A stretch of 64,000 bases of DNA from Kluyvera ascorbata_C (GTDB taxonomy: Bacteria; Pseudomonadota; Gammaproteobacteria; Enterobacterales; Enterobacteriaceae), in NCBI RefSeq assembly GCF_044197065.1, contig NZ_JBIQOI010000002.1:930001-994000 (forward strand), in the 5' to 3' direction. Every line of letters begins with the position of its first letter. Position 1 is the stretch's first letter. The position numbers and the translations under genes are program-made. Shown in pieces: positions 51,594-60,946 of this stretch. The notes below the pieces were generated by a model that searched no databases, was not told the origin of the DNA, and saw nothing but the letters and a program-made list of their open reading frames with translations.

Positions 51594-54283
51594 TGATGAC
51601 CGACGAGCCGCTGCGTCCCAACCCGGACCGCCTGCTGGAACAAACCGCCGAAGCGCACCGTGGCAAGCTGAAGATTTTCTTCGGCGCCTGTGCCGGGGTG
51701 GGGAAAACCTGGGCGATGCTGGCCGAGGCACAGCGTCTGCGGTCGCAAGGGCTTGATATTCTGGCGGGGGTGGTGGAGACGCACGGGCGTAAAGAGACGG
51801 CCTCAATGCTCAGCGGCCTCACCTTCCTGCCGCCAAAGCGCAGCGCCTATCGAGGGCGCTACGTTTATGAGTTCGACCTCGATGCCGCCCTCGCCCGTCG
51901 TCCGGCGCTAGTATTGATGGATGAGCTGGCGCACAGCAATGCGCCCGGCTCGCGCCATCCGAAGCGCTGGCAGGATATCGATGAACTGCTGGAGGCGGGC
52001 ATCGATGTTTTCACCACCGTTAACGTTCAGCATCTGGAAAGCCTCAACGATGTCGTCAGCGGCGTCACCGGTATTCAGGTGCGCGAAACGGTGCCCGACC
52101 CCTTCTTTGACGCCGCCGACGAGGTGGTGCTGGTCGACCTTCCCCCGGACGATCTGCGTCAGCGCCTGAACGAAGGTAAGGTCTATCTTGCCGGGCAGGC
52201 CGAACGTGCCATCGAGAACTTTTTCCGCAAAGGTAACCTGATTGCCCTGCGCGAGCTGGCGCTGCGCCGCACCGCCGACCGCGTGGACGATCAAATGCGC
52301 GCCTGGCGCGATGGACAGGGGCAAGAAAAGGTCTGGCACACCCGCGATGCCATCTTGCTGTGTATCGGCCACCACAGCGGCAGCGAAAAGCTGGTGCGTT
52401 CCGCCGCACGCCTGGCGGCTCGCCTTGGCAGCACCTGGCATGCCGTGTATGTCGAAACCCCTACCCTGCACCGTCTGCCCGAACCGCAGCGCCGGGCTAT
52501 TCTCAACGCCCTGCGTCTGGCGCAGGAGTTAGGTGCCGAAACGGCTACGCTTTCTGAGCCGTCGGAAGAGGCGGCGGTGATCCGCTACGCGCGCGAGCAC
52601 AACCTCGGCAAAATCGTGATTGGCCGCCAGAAAAAGCGCCACTGGTGGCGAGGGGAACGCTTTGGCGAGCGGCTCGCCCGCCATGCGCCAGAGCTCGATC
52701 TGCTGGTTGTCGGCGTCGAAGAATCGCCGCTTCCTTTGCCGGAGCGCGCGCGCGATCAGCGTCCATTTATAGATAAGTGGCGGGTGCAGATTCGCGGCTG
52801 TCTGGTGGCGCTGGGGCTGTGCGCCGGTATTACGCTGATTGCCAACCAATGGCTGATGGCCTTTGAGGCCGCCAACCTGGTGATGCTTTATCTGTTGGGC
52901 GTGGTGATCGTCGCGCTATTCTACGGCCGCTGGCCGTCAGTGCTCGCCACGGTAATTAACGTGGTCAGCTTCGACCTCTTTTTCATCGCCCCGCGCGGGA
53001 CGCTTGCCGTCTCCGATGTGCAGTACCTGCTCACCTTCGGCGTGATGCTCACCGTGGGGTTGGTTATCGGTAATCTTACCGCTGGCGTACGTTACCAGGC
53101 GCGCGTTGCCCGCTATCGTGAGCAGCGCACCCGTCATCTTTATGAGATGTCCAAAGCGCTTGCCGTGGGCCGCAACGCCCACGATATCGCCCACACCTGT
53201 GAACAGTATATTCGCACCACCTTCCACGCTCGCAGCCAGGTACTGATGCCGGATGAACACGGCAAACTGACATCGCTGACCGACCAGGAAGGCATGACCC
53301 CGTGGGATGAGGCCATCGCCCACTGGAGCTTTGATAAAGGGCTACCGGCGGGCGCGGGAACCGATACCCTGCCCGGCGTGCCCTACCAGCTCCTGCCGCT
53401 GCGCAGCGCTGATAAAACCCACGGGCTTATCGTGGTTGAGCCCAATAACCTGCGCCAACTGATGATCCCCGAACAGCAGCGGCTGCTGGAAACCTTCACC
53501 CTGCTGGTTGCCAGCGCGCTGGAACGCCTGGCGCTAACCGAAAGCGAAGCGCAGTCGCGGCTTATCAGCGCCCGCGAGAGCCTGCGCAACTCGCTGCTGG
53601 CAGCGCTGTCCCACGATCTGCGAACACCGCTGACCGTGCTGTTCGGCCAGGCGGAGATCCTGACGCTCGACCTCGCCAGCAGCGGCTCGCCGTACGCGCC
53701 TCAGGCTAACGAAATTCGCCAGCACGTGCTCAACACCACCCGGCTGGTGAACAATCTGCTGGATATGGCGCGCCTCCAGTCCGGCGGCTTCAATTTGAAT
53801 AAAGAGTGGCTGACGCTCGAGGAAGTGGTCGGCAGCGCGCTGCGGATGCTGGAGCCGAGCCTTAACGGTCGGCATATCACCCTTTCTCTGCCCGACCCGC
53901 TGATGCTGGTCCACATCGACGGCCCGCTGTTTGAGCGCGTGCTGATTAACCTGCTGGAAAACGCCGTGAAATACGCGGGTAGCGAAGCGGAGATCGGTAT
54001 CACCGCCGCCACCAAAGATGACCATCTGCTGCTCGACGTCTGGGACAGCGGCCCGGGTATTCCTGGCGGGCAGGAAGAACATCTTTTTGCCAAGTTTACC
54101 CGTGGGCATAAAGAGTCTGCGACCCCCGGCGTTGGCTTGGGGCTCGCTATCTGCCAGGCGATTATCGATATTCACGGCGGTACGCTCACCGCCAGCAACC
54201 GCCCGGAAGGCGGCGCCTGTTTTCGTGTTACACTTACGTTAGAACAACCGCCAGAACTTGATGAGGGACACGACGGCCTGTGA
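51593..54283 (+). CDS. kdpD: Sensor histidine kinase KdpD
   Basis: 896 aa. N-terminal KdpD domain with Walker A GACAGVGKT (about residues 31-39), a Usp-like domain, four transmembrane helices (about 400-500), a GAF-like region, and a kinase core with phospho-acceptor His in ALSHDLRTPLTVLFGQ and the ATPase motifs NLLENAVKYA, DSGPGIP and GVGLGLAICQ. It senses K+ limitation and turgor with c-di-AMP input known for the family. The first ATG overlaps the kdpC stop by one base; a second ATG follows at once. Confidence 0.97.
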   Translation: MMTDEPLRPNPDRLLEQTAEAHRGKLKIFFGACAGVGKTWAMLAEAQRLRSQGLDILAGVVETHGRKETASMLSGLTFLPPKRSAYRGRYVYEFDLDAALARRPALVLMDELAHSNAPGSRHPKRWQDIDELLEAGIDVFTTVNVQHLESLNDVVSGVTGIQVRETVPDPFFDAADEVVLVDLPPDDLRQRLNEGKVYLAGQAERAIENFFRKGNLIALRELALRRTADRVDDQMRAWRDGQGQEKVWHTRDAILLCIGHHSGSEKLVRSAARLAARLGSTWHAVYVETPTLHRLPEPQRRAILNALRLAQELGAETATLSEPSEEAAVIRYAREHNLGKIVIGRQKKRHWWRGERFGERLARHAPELDLLVVGVEESPLPLPERARDQRPFIDKWRVQIRGCLVALGLCAGITLIANQWLMAFEAANLVMLYLLGVVIVALFYGRWPSVLATVINVVSFDLFFIAPRGTLAVSDVQYLLTFGVMLTVGLVIGNLTAGVRYQARVARYREQRTRHLYEMSKALAVGRNAHDIAHTCEQYIRTTFHARSQVLMPDEHGKLTSLTDQEGMTPWDEAIAHWSFDKGLPAGAGTDTLPGVPYQLLPLRSADKTHGLIVVEPNNLRQLMIPEQQRLLETFTLLVASALERLALTESEAQSRLISARESLRNSLLAALSHDLRTPLTVLFGQAEILTLDLASSGSPYAPQANEIRQHVLNTTRLVNNLLDMARLQSGGFNLNKEWLTLEEVVGSALRMLEPSLNGRHITLSLPDPLMLVHIDGPLFERVLINLLENAVKYAGSEAEIGITAATKDDHLLLDVWDSGPGIPGGQEEHLFAKFTRGHKESATPGVGLGLAICQAIIDIHGGTLTASNRPEGGACFRVTLTLEQPPELDEGHDGL

Positions 54284-54957
54284 CCAGCGTTTTAATTGTT
54301 GAAGATGAACAAGCCATCCGCCGCTTTCTGCGCACCGCGCTGGAGGCAGAAGACCTGCGCGTTTTTGACGCTCCCACGCTCCAGCGAGGCCTGCTGGAAG
54401 CCGCCACGCGCAAGCCTGATCTGATCATCCTCGACCTCGGCCTGCCCGATGGCGACGGGCTGGATTTTATTCGCGATATTCGTCAGTGGAGCCCGGTGCC
54501 GATTATTGTGCTGTCGGCTCGCAGCGAAGAGAGCGATAAAATTGCCGCGCTCGACGCGGGGGCGGATGATTATCTCAGCAAGCCTTTCGGCATTGGCGAA
54601 CTTCAGGCTCGCCTGCGCGTTGCGCTGCGCCGCCATGCGGGCAGTCAGCAGAACGACCCGGTTGTGACCTTTTCAGATACCACCGTCGACCTCGCCGCGC
54701 GTCGTATCACTCGCGGCGGTGACGAGATTCATCTCACCCCAATTGAATTCCGTCTATTGGCGGTGCTACTCAACAACGCGGGAAAAGTGCTCACCCAACG
54801 CCAACTGCTTAACCAGGTCTGGGGACCCAACGCCGTAGAACATAGTCACTATTTGCGCATTTATATGGGCCACCTTCGCCAGAAGCTGGAAATAGATCCC
54901 GCGCGCCCACAGCATTTATTAACTGAAACCGGAATTGGCTATCGGTTTATGTTATGA
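54280..54957 (+). CDS. kdpE: Response regulator KdpE
   Basis: 225 aa OmpR/PhoB-type regulator. The receiver domain has phospho-acceptor Asp52 in LIILDLGLPDGDG and Lys in LSKPFG; the winged helix has HLTPIEFRLLAVLLNNAGKVLTQRQLL. It starts with GTG in a GTGA overlap with kdpD. It activates kdpFABC. Confidence 0.97.
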   Translation: MTSVLIVEDEQAIRRFLRTALEAEDLRVFDAPTLQRGLLEAATRKPDLIILDLGLPDGDGLDFIRDIRQWSPVPIIVLSARSEESDKIAALDAGADDYLSKPFGIGELQARLRVALRRHAGSQQNDPVVTFSDTTVDLAARRITRGGDEIHLTPIEFRLLAVLLNNAGKVLTQRQLLNQVWGPNAVEHSHYLRIYMGHLRQKLEIDPARPQHLLTETGIGYRFML

Positions 54958-55236
54958 ATACTTATTCATAATCCCCACACATCTTTATTTATTATTTCAC
55001 CACAAGATCAACCATAAGCCGCAAAATATTACCGCGGCGTCACCACTCTTATTTAAACTAATTATTAAACAGTTTATTTACAACATTTAAACAAAACAGC
55101 ATTTAATCCTGGCATCACCCCCACCAATAATGGATAATTTTATTATTGATCTTGTTATATTGATCATCCTCACAGTTTTAAGACCATTCAGAGATAAAAT
55201 GACTCCGCTTTAAGATATTCATCGGAGGTCTACGAA
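54958..55236. other. kdpE-speFL intergenic region
   Basis: About 280 bp of AT-rich DNA with no ORF of note. It must hold the speFL-speF promoter. The SD CGGAGG for speFL is at 55222-55227. Confidence 0.5.
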
Positions 55237-55341
55237 ATGGAAAACAATAACCGATTGATGCCTCATATTCGACGGACAACACATATTATGATGTTTGCCC
55301 ATCGCAATAGTTTCGATTTTCACTTCTTTAACGCCCGATAA
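55237..55341 (+). CDS. speFL: Leader peptide SpeFL, ornithine-sensing arrest peptide
   Basis: 34 aa, reading MENNNRLMPHIRRTTHIMMF and ending AHRNSFDFHFFNAR. It matches the conserved gamma-proteobacterial SpeFL peptide, especially HIRRTTHI and the C-terminal HRNSFDFHFFNAR, which captures ornithine in the ribosome exit tunnel. Arrest prevents premature (Rho-dependent) termination and induces speF. It has a strong SD at proper spacing. The stop codon lies within the hairpin at 55332-55359. Confidence 0.95.
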   Translation: MENNNRLMPHIRRTTHIMMFAHRNSFDFHFFNAR

Positions 55342-55359
55342 GTCTCCCGACTTCGGGCG
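55332..55359 (+). promoter_or_regulatory. Hairpin overlapping the speFL stop codon
   Basis: 7-bp arms CGCCCGA and TCGGGCG with a 14-nt loop. A ribosome stalled at the speFL stop would melt it, consistent with the leader mechanism known for E. coli speFL-speF. Confidence 0.65.
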
Positions 55360-55422
55360 CCTCGCAGTTATTCCCTGCTAATACGGGCTTACGCCTGTAG
55401 CCAGCGCTCGCTCTGACAAACC

Positions 55423-55438
55423 TATACCCTAGGGTATA
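55423..55438. promoter_or_regulatory. 16-bp palindrome in the speF leader
   Basis: TATACCCTAGGGTATA, perfectly self-complementary, lies 175 bp before speF in the leader transcript. It may be an RNA hairpin element or a protein-binding dyad. Confidence 0.45.
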
Positions 55439-55597
55439 AAGCTTCCGGCCACCGGACCGGCTGGGTTTGCCACATTCCAAAAAAGCTCACGCCCTGACGT
55501 TATTGTCAGCGAGGTCGTTTTGCTTTTTTTCCGGCGATATCAATTTCTCATTCGGGAAATTGAGGGACTGCTATTACCTAAAATAAAGAGATGAAAA

Positions 55598-57793
55598 ATG
55601 TCTGAATTAAAAATTGCCGTAAGTCGTACTTGCCCGGACTGTTTTACTACCCAGCGTAGTATTATCAATACCTGCGACACTCACTTTATTGATGTTGCGG
55701 CTGCCGTATTATCTATTGAAGACGTTGAGTGCGGTAAACTCGATGAAATAGACGCTACGGGTTATAACCTGCCAGTATTTATTGCTATTAATAAAGACCA
55801 GATTGTTCCCGCCGAATATCTCTCACGTATTCAAGGGGTATTTGAGCATGACGAAACCCGCAATGACTTCTATGGTCGCCAGCTGGAATCGGCGGCGCAC
55901 AAGTATGAAGTCAACCTGCGCCCACCGTTCTTTAGCGCACTGGTTGATTACGTGGCGCAGGGTAACAGCGCGTTTGACTGCCCGGGGCATCAGGGGGGTG
56001 AATTCTTCCGCCGCCATCCTTCCGGCAACCAGTTTGTTGAATACTTTGGCGAAACCCTGTTCCGCTCTGACCTTTGCAACGCCGACGTGGCAATGGGCGA
56101 CCTGTTAATCCACGAAGGTGCGCCGTGCATTGCGCAGCAGCACGCGGCCAAAGTATTTAACGCTGATAAAACCTACTTCGTCCTGAACGGTACCTCATCT
56201 TCTAACAAAGTGGTGCTGAACGCCCTGCTCACCCCGGGTGATCTGGTGCTGTTTGACCGTAACAACCACAAATCCAACCACCACGGCGCGCTGTTACAGG
56301 CCGGGGCCACGCCGATTTATCTGGAAACCGCACGTAACCCGTACGGCTTTATCGGCGGTATCGATGCCCACTGCTTTGAAGAGAGCTATCTGCGTGAACT
56401 GATTGCCGAAGTGGCACCAAACCGCGCGCGCAATCAGCGTCCGTTCCGCCTGGCGGTGATTCAGCTAGGCACCTACGACGGCACCATCTATAACGCCCGT
56501 CAGGTGGTGGATAAAATTGGTCATCTTTGCGACTACATCCTGTTCGACTCCGCGTGGGTCGGCTATGAACAGTTTATTCCGATGATGGCCGACTGCTCGC
56601 CGCTGCTGCTTGAGCTCAACGAAAACGATCCTGGGATTCTGGTCACGCAATCCGTTCACAAACAGCAGGCGGGCTTCTCTCAGACCTCGCAGATCCACAA
56701 GAAAGATAGCCATATCAAAGGCCAGCAGCGTTATGTTCCGCATAAACGCCTCAATAACGCCTTTATGATGCACGCCTCCACCAGCCCGTTCTACCCGCTG
56801 TTTGCCGCGCTGGACGTTAACGCCCGCATGCATGAAGGTCAGGCAGGCCGCAATATGTGGATGGACTGCGTTGCCAACGGTATCGAAGCACGTAAGCTGA
56901 TCCTCGATAACTGCCACCATATTCGCCCGTTCGTGCCTGCCGACATTGACGGTAAACCATGGCAGTCCTGGCCGACCGAGACTATTGCTAACGACCTGCG
57001 TTTCTTCCACTTTGTACCAGGCGAGCGCTGGCACGGTTTTGAAGGCTACGCCGAACATCAGTACTTTGTCGACCCCTGCAAACTGCTGCTGACCACGCCG
57101 GGCATCAACGGTGAAGGTGAATATGACACCTTTGGCGTGCCAGCGACCATTCTGGCGAACTATCTGCGTGAACACGGCGTGGTACCGGAAAAATGTGACC
57201 TCAACTCCATCCTGTTCCTGCTGACGCCAGCAGAAGATATGGCCAAACTGCAACAGCTTGTCGCGCTGCTGGTACGTTTCGAAACGCTGCTGGAAGCCGA
57301 TGCGCCGCTGCAAGAGGTTCTGCCATCGCTCTACGGTCAGCATAAAGACCGCTATGCCGGTTACACCCTGCGCCAGCTGTGTCAGGAAATGCATGACCTG
57401 TATGCCCGTCATAACGTGAAACAGCTGCAAAAAGAGATGTTCCGTAAATCACACTTCCCACGTGTCAGCATGAATCCTCAAGATGCCAACTACGCCTACC
57501 TTCGTGGTCAGGTTGAGCTGGTACCGCTGTCGATGGCGGAAGGCAAAATCGCCGCTGAAGGTGCCCTGCCGTATCCTCCAGGCGTGCTGTGCGTCGTACC
57601 AGGGGAAATCTGGGGTGACTCCGTTCTGCGCTATTTCAAAGCGCTGGAAGAAGGCATCAACCTGCTGCCGGGCTTCGCGCCAGAGCTGCAAGGGGTTTAT
57701 ATCCAGGAACATGACGGCCGCAAAGAAGTGTGGTGCAACGTGATTGAGACTCAGCAGCCGCAGCCTGCCCTGCTGAAAGGGGAGAAATTATGA
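55598..57793 (+). CDS. speF: Inducible ornithine decarboxylase SpeF
   Basis: 731 aa PLP-dependent fold-I decarboxylase converting ornithine to putrescine. It has an N-terminal response-regulator-like wing domain, FDCPGHQGGEFFRRHP, NGTSSSNKVVLNALL, and the PLP lysine in TQSVHKQQAGFSQTSQIHKK. It is paired with potE and preceded by the SpeFL leader. SpeC is the usual alternative, but the neighbours make SpeF clear. Confidence 0.97.
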   Translation: MSELKIAVSRTCPDCFTTQRSIINTCDTHFIDVAAAVLSIEDVECGKLDEIDATGYNLPVFIAINKDQIVPAEYLSRIQGVFEHDETRNDFYGRQLESAAHKYEVNLRPPFFSALVDYVAQGNSAFDCPGHQGGEFFRRHPSGNQFVEYFGETLFRSDLCNADVAMGDLLIHEGAPCIAQQHAAKVFNADKTYFVLNGTSSSNKVVLNALLTPGDLVLFDRNNHKSNHHGALLQAGATPIYLETARNPYGFIGGIDAHCFEESYLRELIAEVAPNRARNQRPFRLAVIQLGTYDGTIYNARQVVDKIGHLCDYILFDSAWVGYEQFIPMMADCSPLLLELNENDPGILVTQSVHKQQAGFSQTSQIHKKDSHIKGQQRYVPHKRLNNAFMMHASTSPFYPLFAALDVNARMHEGQAGRNMWMDCVANGIEARKLILDNCHHIRPFVPADIDGKPWQSWPTETIANDLRFFHFVPGERWHGFEGYAEHQYFVDPCKLLLTTPGINGEGEYDTFGVPATILANYLREHGVVPEKCDLNSILFLLTPAEDMAKLQQLVALLVRFETLLEADAPLQEVLPSLYGQHKDRYAGYTLRQLCQEMHDLYARHNVKQLQKEMFRKSHFPRVSMNPQDANYAYLRGQVELVPLSMAEGKIAAEGALPYPPGVLCVVPGEIWGDSVLRYFKALEEGINLLPGFAPELQGVYIQEHDGRKEVWCNVIETQQPQPALLKGEKL

Positions 57794-59106
57794 GCAAAGC
57801 CAACAATAAGATGGGTGTTGTTCAGCTCACCATCCTGACGATGGTGAACATGATGGGCTCCGGGATTATCATGCTGCCCACCAAACTCGCTGAAGTCGGC
57901 ACCATCTCCATTATCTCCTGGCTGGTGACCGCCGTCGGTTCGATGGCGTTGGCCTGGGCGTTTGCAAAATGCGGGATGTTCAGTAAGAAACCCGGTGGCA
58001 TGGGCGGCTATGCCGAGTATGCCTTTGGTAAGTCGGGCAACTTTATGGCCAACTATACCTACGGGGTTTCACTGCTGATTGCCAACGTCGCTATCGCGAT
58101 TTCGGCGGTGGGTTACGGCACCGAGCTTTTCGGTGCCGCACTGAGCCCGGTGCAGATCGGGCTCGCCACGATCGGTGTACTGTGGATCTGTACCGTTGCT
58201 AACTTCGGCGGTGCGCGCATTACCGGGCAGATCAGTAGCATCACGGTATGGGGCGTGATTATTCCGGTGGTCGGTCTATGCATTATTGGCTGGTACTGGT
58301 TCAGCCCGACAATGTACGCCGAATCCTGGAACCCGCACCACGTGCCGTTCTTTAGCGCCGTTGGTTCCTCGATTGCGATGACGCTGTGGGCGTTCCTCGG
58401 TCTGGAATCTGCCTGTGCCAACGCCGAAGTGGTGGAAAACCCAGAACGTAACGTGCCGATCGCCGTACTCGGCGGGACGCTCGGGGCAGCGGTGATTTAC
58501 ATCATCTCGACCAACGTGATTGCCGGTATTGTGCCAAACATGGATCTGGCCAACTCCACCGCGCCGTTCGGTCTGGCCTTCGCGCAGATGTTCACCCCGG
58601 CAGTCGGGAAAGTGATCATGGCGCTGATGGTGATGTCCTGCTGCGGCTCGCTGCTCGGCTGGCAGTTCACTATTGCTCAGGTGTTCAAATCCTCCGCGGA
58701 TGAAGGTTACTTCCCGAAAGTCTTCTCCCGCGTCAGCAATGCCGATGCGCCGGTACAGGGGATGCTGGTTATCGTAGTTATCCAGTCCGGACTGTCGCTG
58801 ATGACCATTAGCCCGTCGCTGAACAACCAGTTCAACGTGCTGGTGAACCTGGCGGTGGTGACCAACATTATTCCGTACATCCTGTCGATGGCTGCACTGG
58901 TCATCATTCAGCGGATGGCGAATGTGCCGGTAAACAAAGCGCGCGTGGCGAACTTCGTGGCATTCGTTGGGGCGATGTATAGCTTCTATGCGCTCTACTC
59001 TTCCGGCGAAGAAGCGATGCTGTACGGTTCCATCGTGACGTTCCTCGGTTGGACGCTGTACGGTCTGGTCTCACCACGGTTTGAATTGAAGAATAAGCAC
59101 AGTTAA
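57790..59106 (+). CDS. potE: Putrescine-ornithine antiporter PotE
   Basis: 438 aa APC-family transporter with about 12 helices, beginning MSKANNKMGVVQLTILTMVNMMGSGIIMLP. It exchanges extracellular ornithine for intracellular putrescine, completing the acid-induced decarboxylation cycle. It overlaps the speF stop by 4 bp (ATGA). Confidence 0.97.
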   Translation: MSKANNKMGVVQLTILTMVNMMGSGIIMLPTKLAEVGTISIISWLVTAVGSMALAWAFAKCGMFSKKPGGMGGYAEYAFGKSGNFMANYTYGVSLLIANVAIAISAVGYGTELFGAALSPVQIGLATIGVLWICTVANFGGARITGQISSITVWGVIIPVVGLCIIGWYWFSPTMYAESWNPHHVPFFSAVGSSIAMTLWAFLGLESACANAEVVENPERNVPIAVLGGTLGAAVIYIISTNVIAGIVPNMDLANSTAPFGLAFAQMFTPAVGKVIMALMVMSCCGSLLGWQFTIAQVFKSSADEGYFPKVFSRVSNADAPVQGMLVIVVIQSGLSLMTISPSLNNQFNVLVNLAVVTNIIPYILSMAALVIIQRMANVPVNKARVANFVAFVGAMYSFYALYSSGEEAMLYGSIVTFLGWTLYGLVSPRFELKNKHS

Positions 59107-59119
59107 GTCTGTGCTGGTG

Positions 59120-59210
59120 TTGCCGGATGGCGCTTCGCTTATCCGGCCTACAACGACCACAATGATGGATTGCGTGTAGCCCGGGCGAGGCATTTATGCC
59201 GACCCCGGGG
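59120..59210. repeat. Two REP units of different families after potE
   Basis: 59120-59153 is of the TGCCGGATGGCG...ATCCGGCCTAC family; 59176-59210 is of the GTAGCCCGGGCGAGG...CCCCGGGG family. Confidence 0.82.
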
Positions 59211-59225
59211 CAGCATAAAGCCCAT

Positions 59226-59254
59226 AAAAAAGGGAGCCATTCGGCTCCCTTTTT
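59226..59254. terminator. Bidirectional terminator between potE and pgm
   Basis: AGGGAGCC-ATTC-GGCTCCCT hairpin flanked by A and T runs. It serves the convergent potE and pgm. Confidence 0.93.
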
Positions 59255-59267
59255 CTTCCCCAATCAC

Positions 59268-60908
59268 TCAGGCGTTTTTCAGCACTTCGCTGACAATCTC
59301 TACCGCTTCTTTCTCAATCTGCTTACGGTGTTCAGCACCGAGGAAGCTTTCGCAGTAAATCTTGTAGGCATCTTCGGTGCCGGATGGACGCGCCGCGAAC
59401 CAGCCGTTGTCGGTCATTACTTTCAGACCGCCGATAGAAGCGCCGTTACCCGGTGCCGCCGTCAGGCGTGCGGTAATCGGGTCACCCGCCAGCGTGCTGG
59501 CACTCACCATTTCTGGAGAGAGCTTAGACAGCACCGCTTTCTGTGCGGACGTTGCGCTGGCCTGCAGACGGTTGTAGCTTGGCGCGCCGAAACGAGCCGC
59601 CAGCTCGTTGTAATGCTCCTGCGGATTCTTACCGGTGACAGCGGTGATTTCCGCCGCCAGCAGGCACATGATGATCCCGTCTTTATCGGTAGACCACGGC
59701 GTACCGTCGAAACGCAGGAAGGAAGCGCCCGCGCTCTCTTCGCCGCCGAAGCCGAAGCTCCCGTCGAACAGACCATCAACGAACCATTTGAAGCCAACCG
59801 GTACTTCTACCAGCTTACGGCCCAGGTCGTTCACTACGCGGTCAATCATCGCAGAAGAGACCAGGGTTTTACCCACGGCAACGTCTTTGCCCCACTGTGG
59901 GCGGTGCTGGAACAGATAGTTGATCGCCACCGCCAGATAGTGGTTCGGGTTCATCAGGCCTGCCGGGGTGACGATACCGTGACGGTCATAATCAGGGTCG
60001 TTAGCAAATGCCAGGTCGAACTTATCACGCAGCGCCAACAGGCCCGCCATCGCGCACTCGGAGGAGCAGTCCATACGGATTGCGCCGTCTTTATCGAGGT
60101 GCATAAAGCGGAAAGTCTGGTCAACGTGATCGTTAACAATGGTCAGGTTCAGGTTGTAGTGCTTAGCGATACGCTTCCAGTATTCGATACCGGAACCGCC
60201 CAGCGGGTCAACGCCCAGGGTCAGCCCGGCTTTCTGGATAGCCGCCATATCGACGATATCCGCCAGCCCTTCAATGAACGGCTGCACCAGATCGACTTCT
60301 TTGACGTGGCCGGAAGCCAGCGCCGCGTCGTACGCGATACGCTTCACGCCTTCCAGATTGGCAGCCAGCAGCGCATTCGCGCGGTCTTCAACCACTTTGG
60401 TGACGTTGGTATCAGCCGGGCCACCGTTTGGTGGGTTGTACTTGATGCCGCCATCTTCCGGTGGGTTGTGGGATGGCGTAATCACGATCCCATCGGCCAG
60501 CTTGCCGCCTTTTTTGTTGTGTACCAGGATAGCGTTAGATACCGCTGGCGTTGGCGTAAAGCCATTGTCTTCCTGAACAATGACATCCACCCCGTTTGCT
60601 GCCAGCACTTCGAGAACGGAGATAAACGCCGGCTCAGAGAGCGCGTGAGTATCTTTCCCGACATAGCATGGGCCCGTAATTCCATTTTTCGCGCGCTCTT
60701 CAGCAATCGCCTGAGCAATGGCCAGAATATGCTTTTCGTTGAAGCTGTGACGACCTGCGCTCCCACGGTGGCCGGACGTACCGAACTTCACCGCATGTTC
60801 CGGGTTGCTCACATCAGGCTGCAGCACGTAGTACTGCGCCGTCAGTTGGGCGACGTTGATCAAATCACTCTGCTGTGCAGGTTGTCCTGCACGGGTATGG
60901 TTTGCCAT
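59268..60908 (-). CDS. pgm: Phosphoglucomutase Pgm
   Basis: 546 aa alpha-D-phosphohexomutase interconverting glucose-1-P and glucose-6-P. Phosphoserine loop ITPSHNPPEDGGIKYNPP, metal-binding DPDYDRHG, and the phosphate-binding C-terminal ARPSGTEDAYKIY. It completes galactose use by taking Leloir-derived glucose-1-P. Start at MANHTRAGQPAQQ with SD AGGA; seven upstream codons are dropped. It lies 38 bp after seqA in the same direction. Confidence 0.97.
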   Translation of the reverse strand: MANHTRAGQPAQQSDLINVAQLTAQYYVLQPDVSNPEHAVKFGTSGHRGSAGRHSFNEKHILAIAQAIAEERAKNGITGPCYVGKDTHALSEPAFISVLEVLAANGVDVIVQEDNGFTPTPAVSNAILVHNKKGGKLADGIVITPSHNPPEDGGIKYNPPNGGPADTNVTKVVEDRANALLAANLEGVKRIAYDAALASGHVKEVDLVQPFIEGLADIVDMAAIQKAGLTLGVDPLGGSGIEYWKRIAKHYNLNLTIVNDHVDQTFRFMHLDKDGAIRMDCSSECAMAGLLALRDKFDLAFANDPDYDRHGIVTPAGLMNPNHYLAVAINYLFQHRPQWGKDVAVGKTLVSSAMIDRVVNDLGRKLVEVPVGFKWFVDGLFDGSFGFGGEESAGASFLRFDGTPWSTDKDGIIMCLLAAEITAVTGKNPQEHYNELAARFGAPSYNRLQASATSAQKAVLSKLSPEMVSASTLAGDPITARLTAAPGNGASIGGLKVMTDNGWFAARPSGTEDAYKIYCESFLGAEHRKQIEKEAVEIVSEVLKNA

Positions 60909-60946
60909 TGCCTGGTCCTTCTTATGCAAGGGTTAGATTGTCAGTA

